Positions 22,648-30,820 of a DNA stretch of 43,568 nt are shown piece by piece. This stretch comes from DASSJF01 sp035934535 (GTDB taxonomy: Bacteria > Sysuimicrobiota > Sysuimicrobiia > Sysuimicrobiales > Segetimicrobiaceae). A program made the translations under genes and the position numbers. The notes under the pieces were generated by a model. It searched no databases, was not told the origin of the DNA, and saw nothing but the letters and a program-made list of their open reading frames with translations. The DNA lies in assembly GCA_035934535.1 (NCBI GenBank), contig DASYXS010000017.1:1-43568 (forward strand), read 5' to 3'. Every line of letters begins with the position of its first letter. Within the stretch, counting starts at the first letter, position 1.

Positions 22648-23997
22648 TTACCGCGCGGCGGCTCGCGCCCGCTTCCCGCCCCTGGTCCGCGCCCGGGCCG
22701 GCACGGCGCGGCGGACGCCGGCCCCGTTCCTCCGGGCCCCGGCTTTTCGGGCCCTCGGGCGCCGCCCGTTTCCGAGCTTGACGACTTTCGACACGATGCC
22801 GCGGAACTCGCGATCGTCGAGCAGCGCATGCTTCTTGAGGGATGCCGCCTTGACCGCGGCGAGTATCGTGTCGATCCGCGGATCGTCGCTCGCGATGTCC
22901 ACCCCCATTGCCCGAAGACGGTACGCGATGGAATCGCGGCCGTTGCCCTTGCCGACGACGATGTCGGCTTCCTGCTGCCCCACCATGCTCCAGTGGAACG
23001 GGAACAGTTCGACTGGATTGTCCGCCTTACAGCGCGAGAGCCACGAGCTGATGATGCCGGACTCCACTTTGAACAGCATGTCGCCCACGATCGGCCGGTT
23101 GCTCGGGATCTGGAACCGCGCGAGTTTTTGGACGAGCCGGCTGAGATCGTAGAGTTTTTCGTACCGGATGCCGAGATCGACACCGTAGAGGACGCGCAGC
23201 GCCATCGCGACGTCTTCGAGCGCCGCGTTTCCGGCCCGCTCGCCGAGCGACGACACGGTGACGTGGGCCACCGGCACGCCCATCGCCAGCGAAGTGATCG
23301 TATTGGCGGCGGCCATGCCGAAATCGTCGTGGAAATGCGTTTCCAGCGGTTTGGTGATCCGCGCCTGGACCCGCCGCGTGAACTCGGCGATCGCGTGGGG
23401 CGAGCAGCCGCCGAACGTGTCGACCAGGCCCAGCGCGTCCATGTGGCCTTCTCGAGCCACGCGCTCGATCAGGTTCAGAAACCACTCCGGCTCCGCGCGG
23501 GTCCCGTCGATCGGAAAGAAGACGGTGTACAGGCCCTGGGACTTGGCGTACTGCGTGGCCTCGATGCTGAGATCTACGGCGCGTTCCAGGGGCCAGCCGT
23601 ACGCGTACTGGATGATGTGCTGCGACGACGGGATCTCGATGACGATGCCGTCGACGCCGCAGTCCACGGCCTGCTTGACGTCATTGACCATGCACCGGCA
23701 GAATCCGAAAATCTTCGGCCCGAGCTTCCGCCGGACGATTTCTTTGATGGCGGCGGCGTCGTCTTTGCTGACGGAGGGCATGCCCGCCTCGATCCGGTGG
23801 ACGCCGACTTCCGCCAGCGCCTCGGCGATGCGGATCTTGTCGTCTCGCGTAAAGACGACGCCGGCCTGCTGCTCGCCGTCCCGCAGCGTGATGTCGTGGA
23901 GCTCGATGCGATCGGCAAACTGTACCGATGACGTGACGGTCGGGGCGTAGTTATACGGGCTGACAAACCAGCGATTGTCGTTCTTCCATGGCTCCAT
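22648..23997 (-). CDS. LeuA/homocitrate-synthase-like DRE-TIM acyltransferase
   Basis: 449 residues. The TIM barrel begins ELHDITLRDGEQQAGVVFT with the catalytic Arg39-Asp40, and later has ETHFHDDFGMAAANT and VSSLGERAGNAALEDVAMAL. These are motifs of 2-isopropylmalate, citramalate and homocitrate synthases, which condense acetyl-CoA with a 2-oxo acid. HFHDDFG is unusual, because most relatives have H-x-HND. The C-terminal allosteric domain of LeuA is missing; instead there is an accessory helical region and a 40-residue Arg/Lys/Ala tail. The ATG at 23997 follows GGGGGGAGTGCCCGG. No leucine or lysine pathway gene is nearby, so the substrate is open. Confidence 0.72.
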   Translation of the reverse strand: MEPWKNDNRWFVSPYNYAPTVTSSVQFADRIELHDITLRDGEQQAGVVFTRDDKIRIAEALAEVGVHRIEAGMPSVSKDDAAAIKEIVRRKLGPKIFGFCRCMVNDVKQAVDCGVDGIVIEIPSSQHIIQYAYGWPLERAVDLSIEATQYAKSQGLYTVFFPIDGTRAEPEWFLNLIERVAREGHMDALGLVDTFGGCSPHAIAEFTRRVQARITKPLETHFHDDFGMAAANTITSLAMGVPVAHVTVSSLGERAGNAALEDVAMALRVLYGVDLGIRYEKLYDLSRLVQKLARFQIPSNRPIVGDMLFKVESGIISSWLSRCKADNPVELFPFHWSMVGQQEADIVVGKGNGRDSIAYRLRAMGVDIASDDPRIDTILAAVKAASLKKHALLDDREFRGIVSKVVKLGNGRRPRARKAGARRNGAGVRRAVPARARTRGGKRARAAAR

Positions 23998-24166
23998 CCG
24001 GGCACTCCCCCCTGCGGATTCTCGGTACGGCACGAACGGTGACCATCACGGGGACACACCGTGCGGGCTCGACGATGTATCGCTCACGCGGCAACTGAGT
24101 CGCACGATACCTTTCCGGCCCGCGCGCGGAATTCCTCCGCGCGGTCACGACCGGCGCCGCGCCGGC

Positions 24167-25372
24167 CTACCGCCCCCCCTTCGCCGGTACCGTCTGCGAC
24201 TCGAGGTCGCGCGGGAACCGCGTTGTGATCTCCGGGCGGCCCTGTTTCACGATGATCGTGTCGTCGTGCCGGAAGCCGCCGACACCGTAGAGGTAGATCC
24301 CGGGCTCGCAGCTCCACACCTCGTTCTCCACGAGCGCGCGGTAGTTGAAGGCGATGTCGTCGGGGTACTCGTGGCCGGCGAGGCCGATGCCGTGGCCGGT
24401 GCGGTGGAGCACGCGGTCGCCGAAGCCCCGGCGCTCGAAGACCGCCTGCGCGGCCGCGTCCACGTCCGCGGCGGTCGCGCCCTCGACGAACGCCGCGGCC
24501 GCCGCGTCCTGCGCTTCGACGGCGGCCTCGAAGGCGGCGGCCTGCTCCGGGCCCGGCCGACCGACGAAGAACGTCCGCTCGTTTTCGCAGACGTAGCCAT
24601 TGAGCCGCGGGATGATGATGTTCACGATGCCGTGCCCGCGTTCGATCGTTTGCCGGTAGTCGCCGCTGATACCGTGCGGGCACGCGGAGTTCGGTCCGGT
24701 CAGTCCGAAGACACGCAGCTCGACCTTGTGGTCGGGAAAGCGCCGCACCGCCTCCTGCGAGAGCCCGTGGAGCACGAGGTTGTCGATTTCCGCGAGAGAC
24801 CGGCCGGGCGCGAGGTGCTCGCGGTACCGGGCCTGCCCCCAATCGCTGAGCTCGGCGGCCTGCCGGATCAGCGCGAGCTCTTCTTCGCACTTCACGAGAC
24901 GCATCTCGCGGAGAATCCGCCCGGCCTCGGCGAGCGCCAGGCCGGGCAGCAGATCCGGGACCCGCGCGATCGGTCCGGCCGTGGAGTCGACGCCGAGCCG
25001 CCCGCGACGGATGCCTTTGCGTTCCAGCAAAGCTGCGACCATCTGGGGCCACTGCGGCGTGACGTAGGCGCGCCGCTGCATGCGGTAGTGCTCCGCGTAG
25101 AAGTGCACCTCAGGAATCCACATCGACCGGTGCTCGACGGCGTAGCGGACGTGGTTGGTCGAGAGCTCGTGCATCACGAGGAACGGATCGCCGTCGCGCG
25201 GGACGATCGCGGCGACCGGCCGCTCCCACGGCTGCACGTCGAGGAAGTAACCGGAGACGTAGAGGAAGTTCTCCGGCGTGAGGACGGCCAGGCCCGCGAG
25301 ATCCGCCTCCTCCAGCTCACGGCGAATGCGGGCGAGACGATCGACGTAGACCCGGCGGCTGAGATAGCCCAT
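24167..25372 (-). CDS. M24-family (pita-bread fold) protein, creatinase-like, lacking metal-ligand aspartates
   Basis: 401 residues from ATG 25372, after GGGAGGTGCCTC. An N-terminal creatinase-like domain (residues 1-155) is followed by an M24 domain. HGIG (around residue 327), GHEYP and EPGIYLY match Xaa-Pro dipeptidases. In metal-dependent members two Asp ligands sit in D-x-G-(n)-GY-x-x-D-x-TRT. Here the aligned sequence is NIIIPRLNGYVCENERTF, so the Asp positions are Ile252 and Glu263. The last ligand segment reads RHDD, not RxED. This resembles creatinase, which uses the fold without metal. It may be a C-N hydrolase of a small amide, not a peptidase. It is divergent from the DinB-like gene. 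Confidence 0.75.
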   Translation of the reverse strand: MGYLSRRVYVDRLARIRRELEEADLAGLAVLTPENFLYVSGYFLDVQPWERPVAAIVPRDGDPFLVMHELSTNHVRYAVEHRSMWIPEVHFYAEHYRMQRRAYVTPQWPQMVAALLERKGIRRGRLGVDSTAGPIARVPDLLPGLALAEAGRILREMRLVKCEEELALIRQAAELSDWGQARYREHLAPGRSLAEIDNLVLHGLSQEAVRRFPDHKVELRVFGLTGPNSACPHGISGDYRQTIERGHGIVNIIIPRLNGYVCENERTFFVGRPGPEQAAAFEAAVEAQDAAAAAFVEGATAADVDAAAQAVFERRGFGDRVLHRTGHGIGLAGHEYPDDIAFNYRALVENEVWSCEPGIYLYGVGGFRHDDTIIVKQGRPEITTRFPRDLESQTVPAKGGR

Positions 25373-25507
25373 GAGGCACCTCCCGGACGGTGCCCACGCT
25401 TTCGGGTCCCTTGCGCGGCGGCCCTGCGGGCTTTCGGCCGACACAGGGCAGGACACGGCACCGGCCTGTAGAATCGCTGGCGCACCTTGAGGCGGAAGCG
25501 GCGCACG

Positions 25508-26026
25508 GTGCCGGGAGTGGATTTTGCGCACTTCTTTGACTACCTCGTCCTCGCCCGCGGCCGCCTATTCGACTGGATCGGCGCGCTGCCGGACGAGCTG
25601 TACACGCGCGCGTACCCGTTCGGCCTCGGTTCGATCCGCACGACGCTCACGCACGTTGCCGACATCGAATGGGGCTACGTGCAGCGGTTGACGGGCCGCG
25701 ACTACACTCGGGCGGAGTCGCCGTTCACGGAGGTCCGATACCCGGGCCTCGCGGCGTTCGCGGCCGCGTGGGGCGCCCAGGCACCGGTCACCCGGCGCGC
25801 GCTCGCGGCCATCGACGACCCGGCGCGCCCGATCGAATACGTGTCGCGCAACTTCACGCCGCCCCGCCGCACCCGCACGACGGCCGGCGGCATCGCCGGG
25901 CAGCTGCTCTTCCACGAAGTCCACCACCGGGCGCAGGTAATGACGATGCTGCGCCTGGCCGGCGCCCCGGCGCAGGACCTCGACTACAGCCGCCTCGTGT
26001 GGGAGCGAACGCCCGAGAAGTCCTAA
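25508..26026 (+). CDS. DinB/YfiT-family putative metal-dependent protein
   Basis: About 172 residues. The four-helix bundle of DinB-like proteins is indicated by LVLARGRLFDWIGALPDELY, LTHVADIEWGYVQRL (first His ligand) and QLLFHEVHHRAQVMTML (the HxxxH-type pair). Bacillithiol or mycothiol-dependent transferases belong to this superfamily, but most members are uncharacterised. Possible starts are TTG 25487, GTG 25508 and GTG 25517; I use 25508 as a compromise. Its stop overlaps the converging PIN remnant by 4 nt. Confidence 0.75.
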   Translation: MPGVDFAHFFDYLVLARGRLFDWIGALPDELYTRAYPFGLGSIRTTLTHVADIEWGYVQRLTGRDYTRAESPFTEVRYPGLAAFAAAWGAQAPVTRRALAAIDDPARPIEYVSRNFTPPRRTRTTAGGIAGQLLFHEVHHRAQVMTMLRLAGAPAQDLDYSRLVWERTPEKS

Positions 26027-26445
26027 GTCTTGCGCGGGTAGGCGCCGAGCGTTCTCAGGAAGTCCGTCGATCGAACGATTGGGATACCGGCGTGCTCCCT
26101 CAACTTCAGCAACTGCCGGTCGCCCGAGACGACGAGGTTCGCCTGCCCCGTCACGGCGCATTCCAAAACGCGGTTGTCGGCGTCGTCTTCGATGACGTGA
26201 AGCCGCTCCGACGGCTGCACGACGTCGGCGGTGCGGCCGATGAACTTCACGTAGGCCGTGATGTCATGATCGGAAACCCGAAACTTGCGCCGAAGCGCGC
26301 CCGCCAGTTCGGCCAAGATCGGAGGCGAAACGACCAGGACACAATCCCCTTCAATCACGTGCTGAAACGCGGCGCCGGGCGGAACGCTGAATCCTCCGGA
26401 ACGTCTCCATCTCGCGCGCGGCTCGATACGCGGTCCACATATCAC
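26023..26445 (-). pseudogene. PIN-domain toxin remnant missing its N-terminus
   Basis: The frame carries the middle and end of a PIN-domain RNase of the COG1569 type: LVVSPPILAELAGALRRKF, then DDADNRVLECAVTGQANLVV and SGDRQLLKL with HAGIPIVRSTDFLRTL. The N-terminal DTN motif that gives the first catalytic Asp is absent. Upstream of GGFSVPPGAAFQHVIEGD the frame is only the shadow of the antitoxin gene. The simplest reading is a deletion that removed the start of the toxin together with the end of the antitoxin, leaving the two genes overlapping out of frame. The toxin would lack one of its acidic active-site residues and any normal start. Confidence 0.6.
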
Positions 26446-26551
26446 GGAACAACTCGCTCTTGGTTTTCTGTTCGTCCCGCGCGGTCCGGTCGATGTCGCG
26501 CGCCACGGCCGCCGGAACCGAAAACGCGACCATTTTGGTCGAGCGTCCCAT
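26351..26551 (-). CDS. Ribbon-helix-helix (CopG-type) antitoxin, probably truncated
   Basis: 66 residues from ATG 26551, 8 nt after GAGGAG. KMVAFSVPAAVARDIDRTAR is the DNA-binding strand and first helix of an RHH protein, and KTKSELFRDMWTAYRA forms the second helix. The C-terminus RRIQRSARRRVSARD looks shortened: antitoxins of this kind usually continue with a toxin-binding segment. Directly upstream is a 20-bp palindrome over a TATACT box, the expected autorepression site. DNA binding may be kept even though the toxin is broken. Confidence 0.7.
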   Translation of the reverse strand: MGRSTKMVAFSVPAAVARDIDRTARDEQKTKSELFRDMWTAYRAAREMETFRRIQRSARRRVSARD

Positions 26552-26575
26552 CGGACTCACTCCTCACAATCGCGC

Positions 26576-26595
26576 GTTTATACTAAAGTATAAAC
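26576..26595. promoter_or_regulatory. Palindromic operator and -10 box of the toxin-antitoxin module
   Basis: GTTTATACT-AA-AGTATAAAC: perfect 9-bp arms around a 2-nt centre, in an AT-rich island 25 nt upstream of the antitoxin start. On the minus strand it contains TATACT, a good -10. This is typical of RHH autoregulation. Confidence 0.75.
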
Positions 26596-26728
26596 GGCAC
26601 CGGTCTGGCGCGTCGACGGGCAACGGCGACACGGAGAGGGGCTGATTCGCGGAACGTGGAAGGCCTGTGCGCCGCGGCGCCCGGCCGCTGATCCGCCGGA
26701 CGAACCTCGCGCAAGGGGGGACTGGTCC

Positions 26729-28339
26729 ATGACGCACCACGCCTCGCTTCGCTGGATCGTCTGCGCCGCACTCACCGGGATCCTCGCCGCCTCGTCGGCA
26801 TGGGCCGCGGTGCCGGCGCCCAAGCACGGCGGGGTCCTCAACGCCATGCACCGCGAGGACCCGCCGAGCCTCAGCATCATCGAAGAGGCGACCATCTCCG
26901 TGAACTGGGGCGTCATGCCCTGCTACAACAACCTGGTCATCTTCGATCCGGCCAAGCCGCAGGAAACCCCGCAGTCGATCATCGGCGACCTCGCCGAGAA
27001 ATGGGACTGGCGGGATGCGGGGAAGACGCTCGCGTTTACGCTGCGCCGGGGCGTACGCTGGCACGACGGCCGGCCGTTCAGCAGCGCGGACGTGAAGTAC
27101 ACGTTCGACCTGATCCGCGAGACCCCGGGCATGACGGCGAGGCTGCGCCTGAATCCCCGCAAGCTCTGGTACGCGAACGTCCAGTCCGTCGACACGCCGG
27201 ACCCCGCCACGGTGCTCTTCCGCCTGAAGCGGCCGCAGCCGTCGCTAGTGATGCTGCTGGCGTCCGGGTATTCGCCGATCTACCCGGCGCACGTCCCGCC
27301 CGCGGAACTGCGGACGCGCTGCGTCGGCACGGGGCCGTTCAAGCTAAAGGAGTACCGGCCGGGAGAACTGATCGAATTCGTCCGGAACCCCGACTACTTC
27401 ATCAAGGGGCGGCCGTATCTCGACGGCATCCGCTTCATCATCATCAAGGAGCGCGGGACGCGGGTCGCCGCGCTGCAGGCCGGCCGGCTCGACATCATGA
27501 TGCCGCAGGAAGGGACCCGGCCCGCCGCGGAGCAGCTCAAGAAGGCCGTGCCGTCGATGCTCGTCACCGTGACGAGCCAAAACATCAACGACAACATGCT
27601 GGTGAACTTCAAGCGGCCGCCGTTCACCGACCCCCGCGTGCGCCGCGCGTTGAGCCTCGCGATCGACCGGCAGGCCTACGCCCAGGCCGTGCGGCAGGGC
27701 GCGGCCATCGCCGGGGCCTCCCTCCTCCCGCGGCCGTGGGGCCTGTGGGGGCTCGGGCCGTCGGCGCTGGCCGGCCTGCCGGGCACCGGCAACGCCGCCG
27801 CGCAGAAGACCGAAGCCCGGCGGCTTTTGGCCGAAGCCGGGTTTGGGCCCGGCAAATCGCTGCGGCTCGTCGTCAGCACGCGCGCCATCGCGCTCTACGT
27901 GGACATGGCGACGTTCGTGATCGACCAGTTCAAGCAGATCGGCGTGGACGCGACGCTCGAGCAGGTGGAGAGCGCCCAGTGGTACGCTAAGCTCACGCGC
28001 GGCGACTACCAGATGGGCGCCAACCTGACCGGCATCGGCGCCGACGATCCGGACGCGGCGTTCTATGAGAACTACGCCTGCGGGTCGGAGCGCAACTACT
28101 CGCAGTACTGCAACCCCGAGGTCGACCGGCTGATCGACGCCCAGTCGCAGGAACTCAACCCGCAGAAGCGCGCCGTGATCGTCGCCGACATTCAGCGCCG
28201 GCTGGAAATCGACGGCGCCCGCCCCATCCTGGGCTGGGATCTCGACTACTTCGCGATGTGGCCGTACGTGCACGGCTTCGTGCCGCACAACAGCGTGTAC
28301 AGCGAGGCCCGGCTGCAGGACGTCTGGTTGAGCCGGTAG
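26729..28339 (+). CDS. ABC transporter substrate-binding protein, family 5 (peptide/nickel type)
   Basis: 536 residues. A signal peptide is visible (basic start, LRWIVCAALTGILAASSAWA, cleavage about residue 26) without a lipobox Cys. The mature part has GGVLNAMHREDPPSLS, LAEKWDWRDAGKTLAFTLRRG, VRWHDGRPFSSADVKYTFD and YSEARLQDVWLSR at the end, all typical of DppA/OppA-like proteins. Such proteins bind peptides, nickel chelates or oligosaccharides; the ligand is unknown. GGGGGG lies about 8 nt before the ATG. It is followed at 22 nt by two permease genes, but no ATPase gene is present. Confidence 0.9.
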   Translation: MTHHASLRWIVCAALTGILAASSAWAAVPAPKHGGVLNAMHREDPPSLSIIEEATISVNWGVMPCYNNLVIFDPAKPQETPQSIIGDLAEKWDWRDAGKTLAFTLRRGVRWHDGRPFSSADVKYTFDLIRETPGMTARLRLNPRKLWYANVQSVDTPDPATVLFRLKRPQPSLVMLLASGYSPIYPAHVPPAELRTRCVGTGPFKLKEYRPGELIEFVRNPDYFIKGRPYLDGIRFIIIKERGTRVAALQAGRLDIMMPQEGTRPAAEQLKKAVPSMLVTVTSQNINDNMLVNFKRPPFTDPRVRRALSLAIDRQAYAQAVRQGAAIAGASLLPRPWGLWGLGPSALAGLPGTGNAAAQKTEARRLLAEAGFGPGKSLRLVVSTRAIALYVDMATFVIDQFKQIGVDATLEQVESAQWYAKLTRGDYQMGANLTGIGADDPDAAFYENYACGSERNYSQYCNPEVDRLIDAQSQELNPQKRAVIVADIQRRLEIDGARPILGWDLDYFAMWPYVHGFVPHNSVYSEARLQDVWLSR

Positions 28340-28361
28340 CCGTCACCCGTCGCCGGCGACC

Positions 28362-29312
28362 GTGCGGGCATTCGTCTTCCGCCGGCTGGGGCTCGCGACC
28401 GTCACGCTGGTCGGCATGTCGATCGCGATCTTCGTCTTGCTGCGCCTTGCGCCCGGCAGCATCGTGGATCTGCTGTTCTCCGCGGCGGGGTACGTGAATC
28501 CGGTGGAGAAGCAGCGGATCACGCACGAATTGCTGCTCGACCGCCCGATCGTCGTGCAGTACATCCAGTGGGCCGGGGCGCTGCTGCACGGCGATCTCGG
28601 TAAATCCTACCGGTACGACGTCGCCGCGGCCCGGCTGATCGGGCCGCGGGTTCCCGTCACCGTCGAACTGGCGGTGATGGGCATGGCGGTCGCGCTGCTG
28701 GTCGGCCTGCCGACCGGCATCATCAGCGCGACCCGGCAGAACACGGCGCTGGACTACGGTCTGCGCATCTTCAGCCTGGCCGGCCTGTCGATGCCGGCGT
28801 TCTGGCTCGGCATGCTGATCATCCTGTTCCTCGTCCGCGTGGCGGGATGGATTCCGCCGATGCTGTACGTCCCGGTCAGGGAGAATCTCGGCCTGCACGT
28901 GCTGCAGTTTCTGTTTCCGGCGCTCGCCGTCGGGTACCGCAGCGCGGCGCTGATCAACCGGATGACGCGCTCCTCGATGCTCGAGGTGCTGCGCGAGGAC
29001 TACGTGCGCACCGGCCGCGCGAAGGGCCTCGCCGGCCGGGTCGTCGTCTACCGCCACGCCCTGCGCAACGCGCTGCTGCCGATCGTCACGGTCGTCGGCA
29101 CCGAATTCGCGTTCCTGATCGGCGGGCTGGTCGTGACCGAGACGGTGTTCAACCTGCCCGGCGTCGCGCGGTTCCTGGTCGACGCGATTCTCTGGCGTGA
29201 CTACCCGGTCGTGCAGAATCTTGTGATGCTCATCGCGATCGTCGTCGTCCTCTCGAACCTGGCGGTCGACCTGCTCTACGCGCGCCTCGACCCCCGCGTG
29301 CGGTACACATGA
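28362..29312 (+). CDS. ABC transporter permease, DppB type
   Basis: 316 residues from GTG 28362. The start MRAFVFRRLGLATVTLVGMSIAIFVLLRLAPGS is the standard first membrane helix of DppB/OppB-like permeases. Further helices follow, with the cytoplasmic EAA loop VLREDYVRTGRAKGLAGR that contacts the ATPase, and the C-terminal YARLDPRVRY. It forms the inner-membrane channel together with the downstream permease. Its stop overlaps the next start (ATGA). Confidence 0.92.
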   Translation: MRAFVFRRLGLATVTLVGMSIAIFVLLRLAPGSIVDLLFSAAGYVNPVEKQRITHELLLDRPIVVQYIQWAGALLHGDLGKSYRYDVAAARLIGPRVPVTVELAVMGMAVALLVGLPTGIISATRQNTALDYGLRIFSLAGLSMPAFWLGMLIILFLVRVAGWIPPMLYVPVRENLGLHVLQFLFPALAVGYRSAALINRMTRSSMLEVLREDYVRTGRAKGLAGRVVVYRHALRNALLPIVTVVGTEFAFLIGGLVVTETVFNLPGVARFLVDAILWRDYPVVQNLVMLIAIVVVLSNLAVDLLYARLDPRVRYT

Positions 29313-30199
29313 GCCGCGCCGACGCCGTCGCCAGCGCCCCGCCGGCCGCGGTTCCGGCCGGCCGCCGCCCGCGCTTCGGCGCGTTCGCCCGGAGGTCGCC
29401 GCTCGGCGCCGTGGGAGCGCTGGTCATGCTGGTCGTGATGGTCGCCGGCCTCGCCGCGCCGTTGGTCGCCACGTACGATCCGACGCGGACCGACGCCGCG
29501 CAGACCTTCGTGCCGCCGGGTCCGCGCCACTGGCTCGGGACCGACCACCTCGGCCGGGACATCTACAGCCGGCTCGTGCACGGGGCGCGCGTCTCGCTCG
29601 CGGTCGGCGTGGCCTGCGCGCTGCTCGGCGGAATCGGCGGCGGCGCGGTCGGATTGATCAGCGGCCTCGCCGGCCGGCGGCTCGACGCGGTCGTCCAGCC
29701 GGTGCTCGACATCATGCAGGGGTTTCCGCTTCTTGTGCTCGCCCTCGTGATGACGGCGGCGCTCGGGCCCTCCATCGGCACCGTCGTGGTCGCCATCTCG
29801 GTGCCGTTCATCCCGCGGGTGGCCCGCGTGGTGCGGGCCGTGGCGCTCGGCGTGCGGGAGACGACGTACGTCGAGGCGGCGCGCGCCCTCGGCGCCGGCG
29901 GCCTGCGTGTGGCGCTGCGGCACGTCTTCCCCAACACCGTCGCGCCCCTCGTCATCATGACGACCGCGCAGCTCGGGAGCGCAATCCTCGTCGAGGCCTC
30001 ACTCAGCTTCCTCGGGCTCGGCATTCCGGAGCCGTACCCCTCGTGGGGCCGCATGCTGTCGGTGTCGGCGACGGAGTTTGCACAGCGGGCGCCGTGGCTG
30101 GTCGTGTTCCCGGGACTGGCGATCAGCCTGGTGGTGTTCGCGAGCAATCTGTTCGGGGACGGCCTTCGCGACTACCTGGATCCGCGGCTCAGATTTTGA
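29309..30199 (+). CDS. ABC transporter permease, DppC type
   Basis: 296 residues. The DppC signature is clear: a cytoplasmic N-terminus, one membrane helix, then GPRHWLGTDHLGRDIYSRLVHG. The EAA loop ETTYVEAARALGAGG follows, and the end is SWGRMLSVSATEF with GDGLRDYLDPRL. It pairs with the DppB-type permease encoded just before. No DppD or DppF ATPase follows; the next genes are on the other strand. The transporter therefore needs ATPases encoded elsewhere. Confidence 0.92.
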   Translation: MSRADAVASAPPAAVPAGRRPRFGAFARRSPLGAVGALVMLVVMVAGLAAPLVATYDPTRTDAAQTFVPPGPRHWLGTDHLGRDIYSRLVHGARVSLAVGVACALLGGIGGGAVGLISGLAGRRLDAVVQPVLDIMQGFPLLVLALVMTAALGPSIGTVVVAISVPFIPRVARVVRAVALGVRETTYVEAARALGAGGLRVALRHVFPNTVAPLVIMTTAQLGSAILVEASLSFLGLGIPEPYPSWGRMLSVSATEFAQRAPWLVVFPGLAISLVVFASNLFGDGLRDYLDPRLRF

Positions 30200-30253
30200 G
30201 CGGGCGGAAACGTCCCGCCGGCCGCGAGACGGCGCGCACTCGCGGCCGCGCGG

Positions 30254-30466
30254 TCAGCGTGTGAGCGCCTCCGCCTCCTGCTCGAGCCACTCCTCCACGG
30301 CGGCGCGCACGATCTCGTAGGTCGCGCCGCGGCCCTGGCCGACGATCGGGCCCGACGGCGTGCGCCGCGCGATCCACAGCCAGCCGCCGCCCCGGACGCG
30401 CGCGTATGCGACCACGACGCGCACGGTGCCGCTCGGTGTCTCCCGCCGGATCAGTTCGTCCCGCAT
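30254..30466 (-). CDS. Small uncharacterised protein, 70 residues
   Basis: I do not recognise this protein. The sequence alternates strands (VRVVVAYARVRGGGWLWIARR) with a final amphipathic helix (ATYEIVRAAVEEWLEQEAEAL), so it looks like a small folded alpha/beta protein, not noise. It starts at ATG 30466, 13 nt after the stop of another small gene on the same strand, with no strong ribosome-binding site. The pair probably forms a unit. It converges on the Dpp-like permease operon. Confidence 0.5.
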   Translation of the reverse strand: MRDELIRRETPSGTVRVVVAYARVRGGGWLWIARRTPSGPIVGQGRGATYEIVRAAVEEWLEQEAEALTR

Positions 30467-30479
30467 CGCGCGACCGGGA

Positions 30480-30704
30480 TCAGCCGGCTCGGCGCAGGCG
30501 TGAGTGCCGCGCCGGCACCGGAATCTCGACGTCCGCGCCGAGGCTGCGCAGATACTCCACCACCTCGCGCGTAAGCACGGGATCCCCGATCACACGGTCC
30601 ACGGAGACGCGACGGCGGCGTCCGCTGGCGACGTCATCGATGATCTGGATGAGGGAAAACGCTCCGCAGGCTTGGAGCGCGCTGACGAGCTGGTCGCGGC
30701 TCAT
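30480..30704 (-). CDS. Small uncharacterised protein, 74 residues
   Basis: The start ATG 30704 has GGAGGCAGCCC directly upstream, which marks a real gene; the longer open frame to 31064 is a shadow of yraN. The sequence MSRDQLVSALQACGAFSLIQ, IIDDVASGRRRRVSVDRVIG and LTREVVEYLRSLGADVEI is soluble and helical. I know no family for it. It lies 116 nt downstream of yraN and 13 nt before the other small gene. No gene or clear signal was seen in the 116-nt gap. Confidence 0.6.
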   Translation of the reverse strand: MSRDQLVSALQACGAFSLIQIIDDVASGRRRRVSVDRVIGDPVLTREVVEYLRSLGADVEIPVPARHSRLRRAG

Positions 30705-30820
30705 GGGCTGCCTCCACTGGTGCGTCCGTTGCGACGACGAGATACTGCGACGAGTTCCGGCGCGGTTACATGCGTGCCGCTCGGCCCTGCTGGTTCTTGA
30801 GGCGTTGGGGAAAGTCCTGC

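Noticed and set aside
24124..24165. Two GC-rich hairpins after the M24 gene as a terminator
   Set aside because: Stems 24124-24142 and 24151-24165 are real dyads, but no U-run follows, and the second has a one-base centre that cannot form a loop. They may only reflect base composition.
25469..25474. TAGAAT as a promoter for the DinB-like gene
   Set aside because: No -35 match at 15-19 nt upstream.
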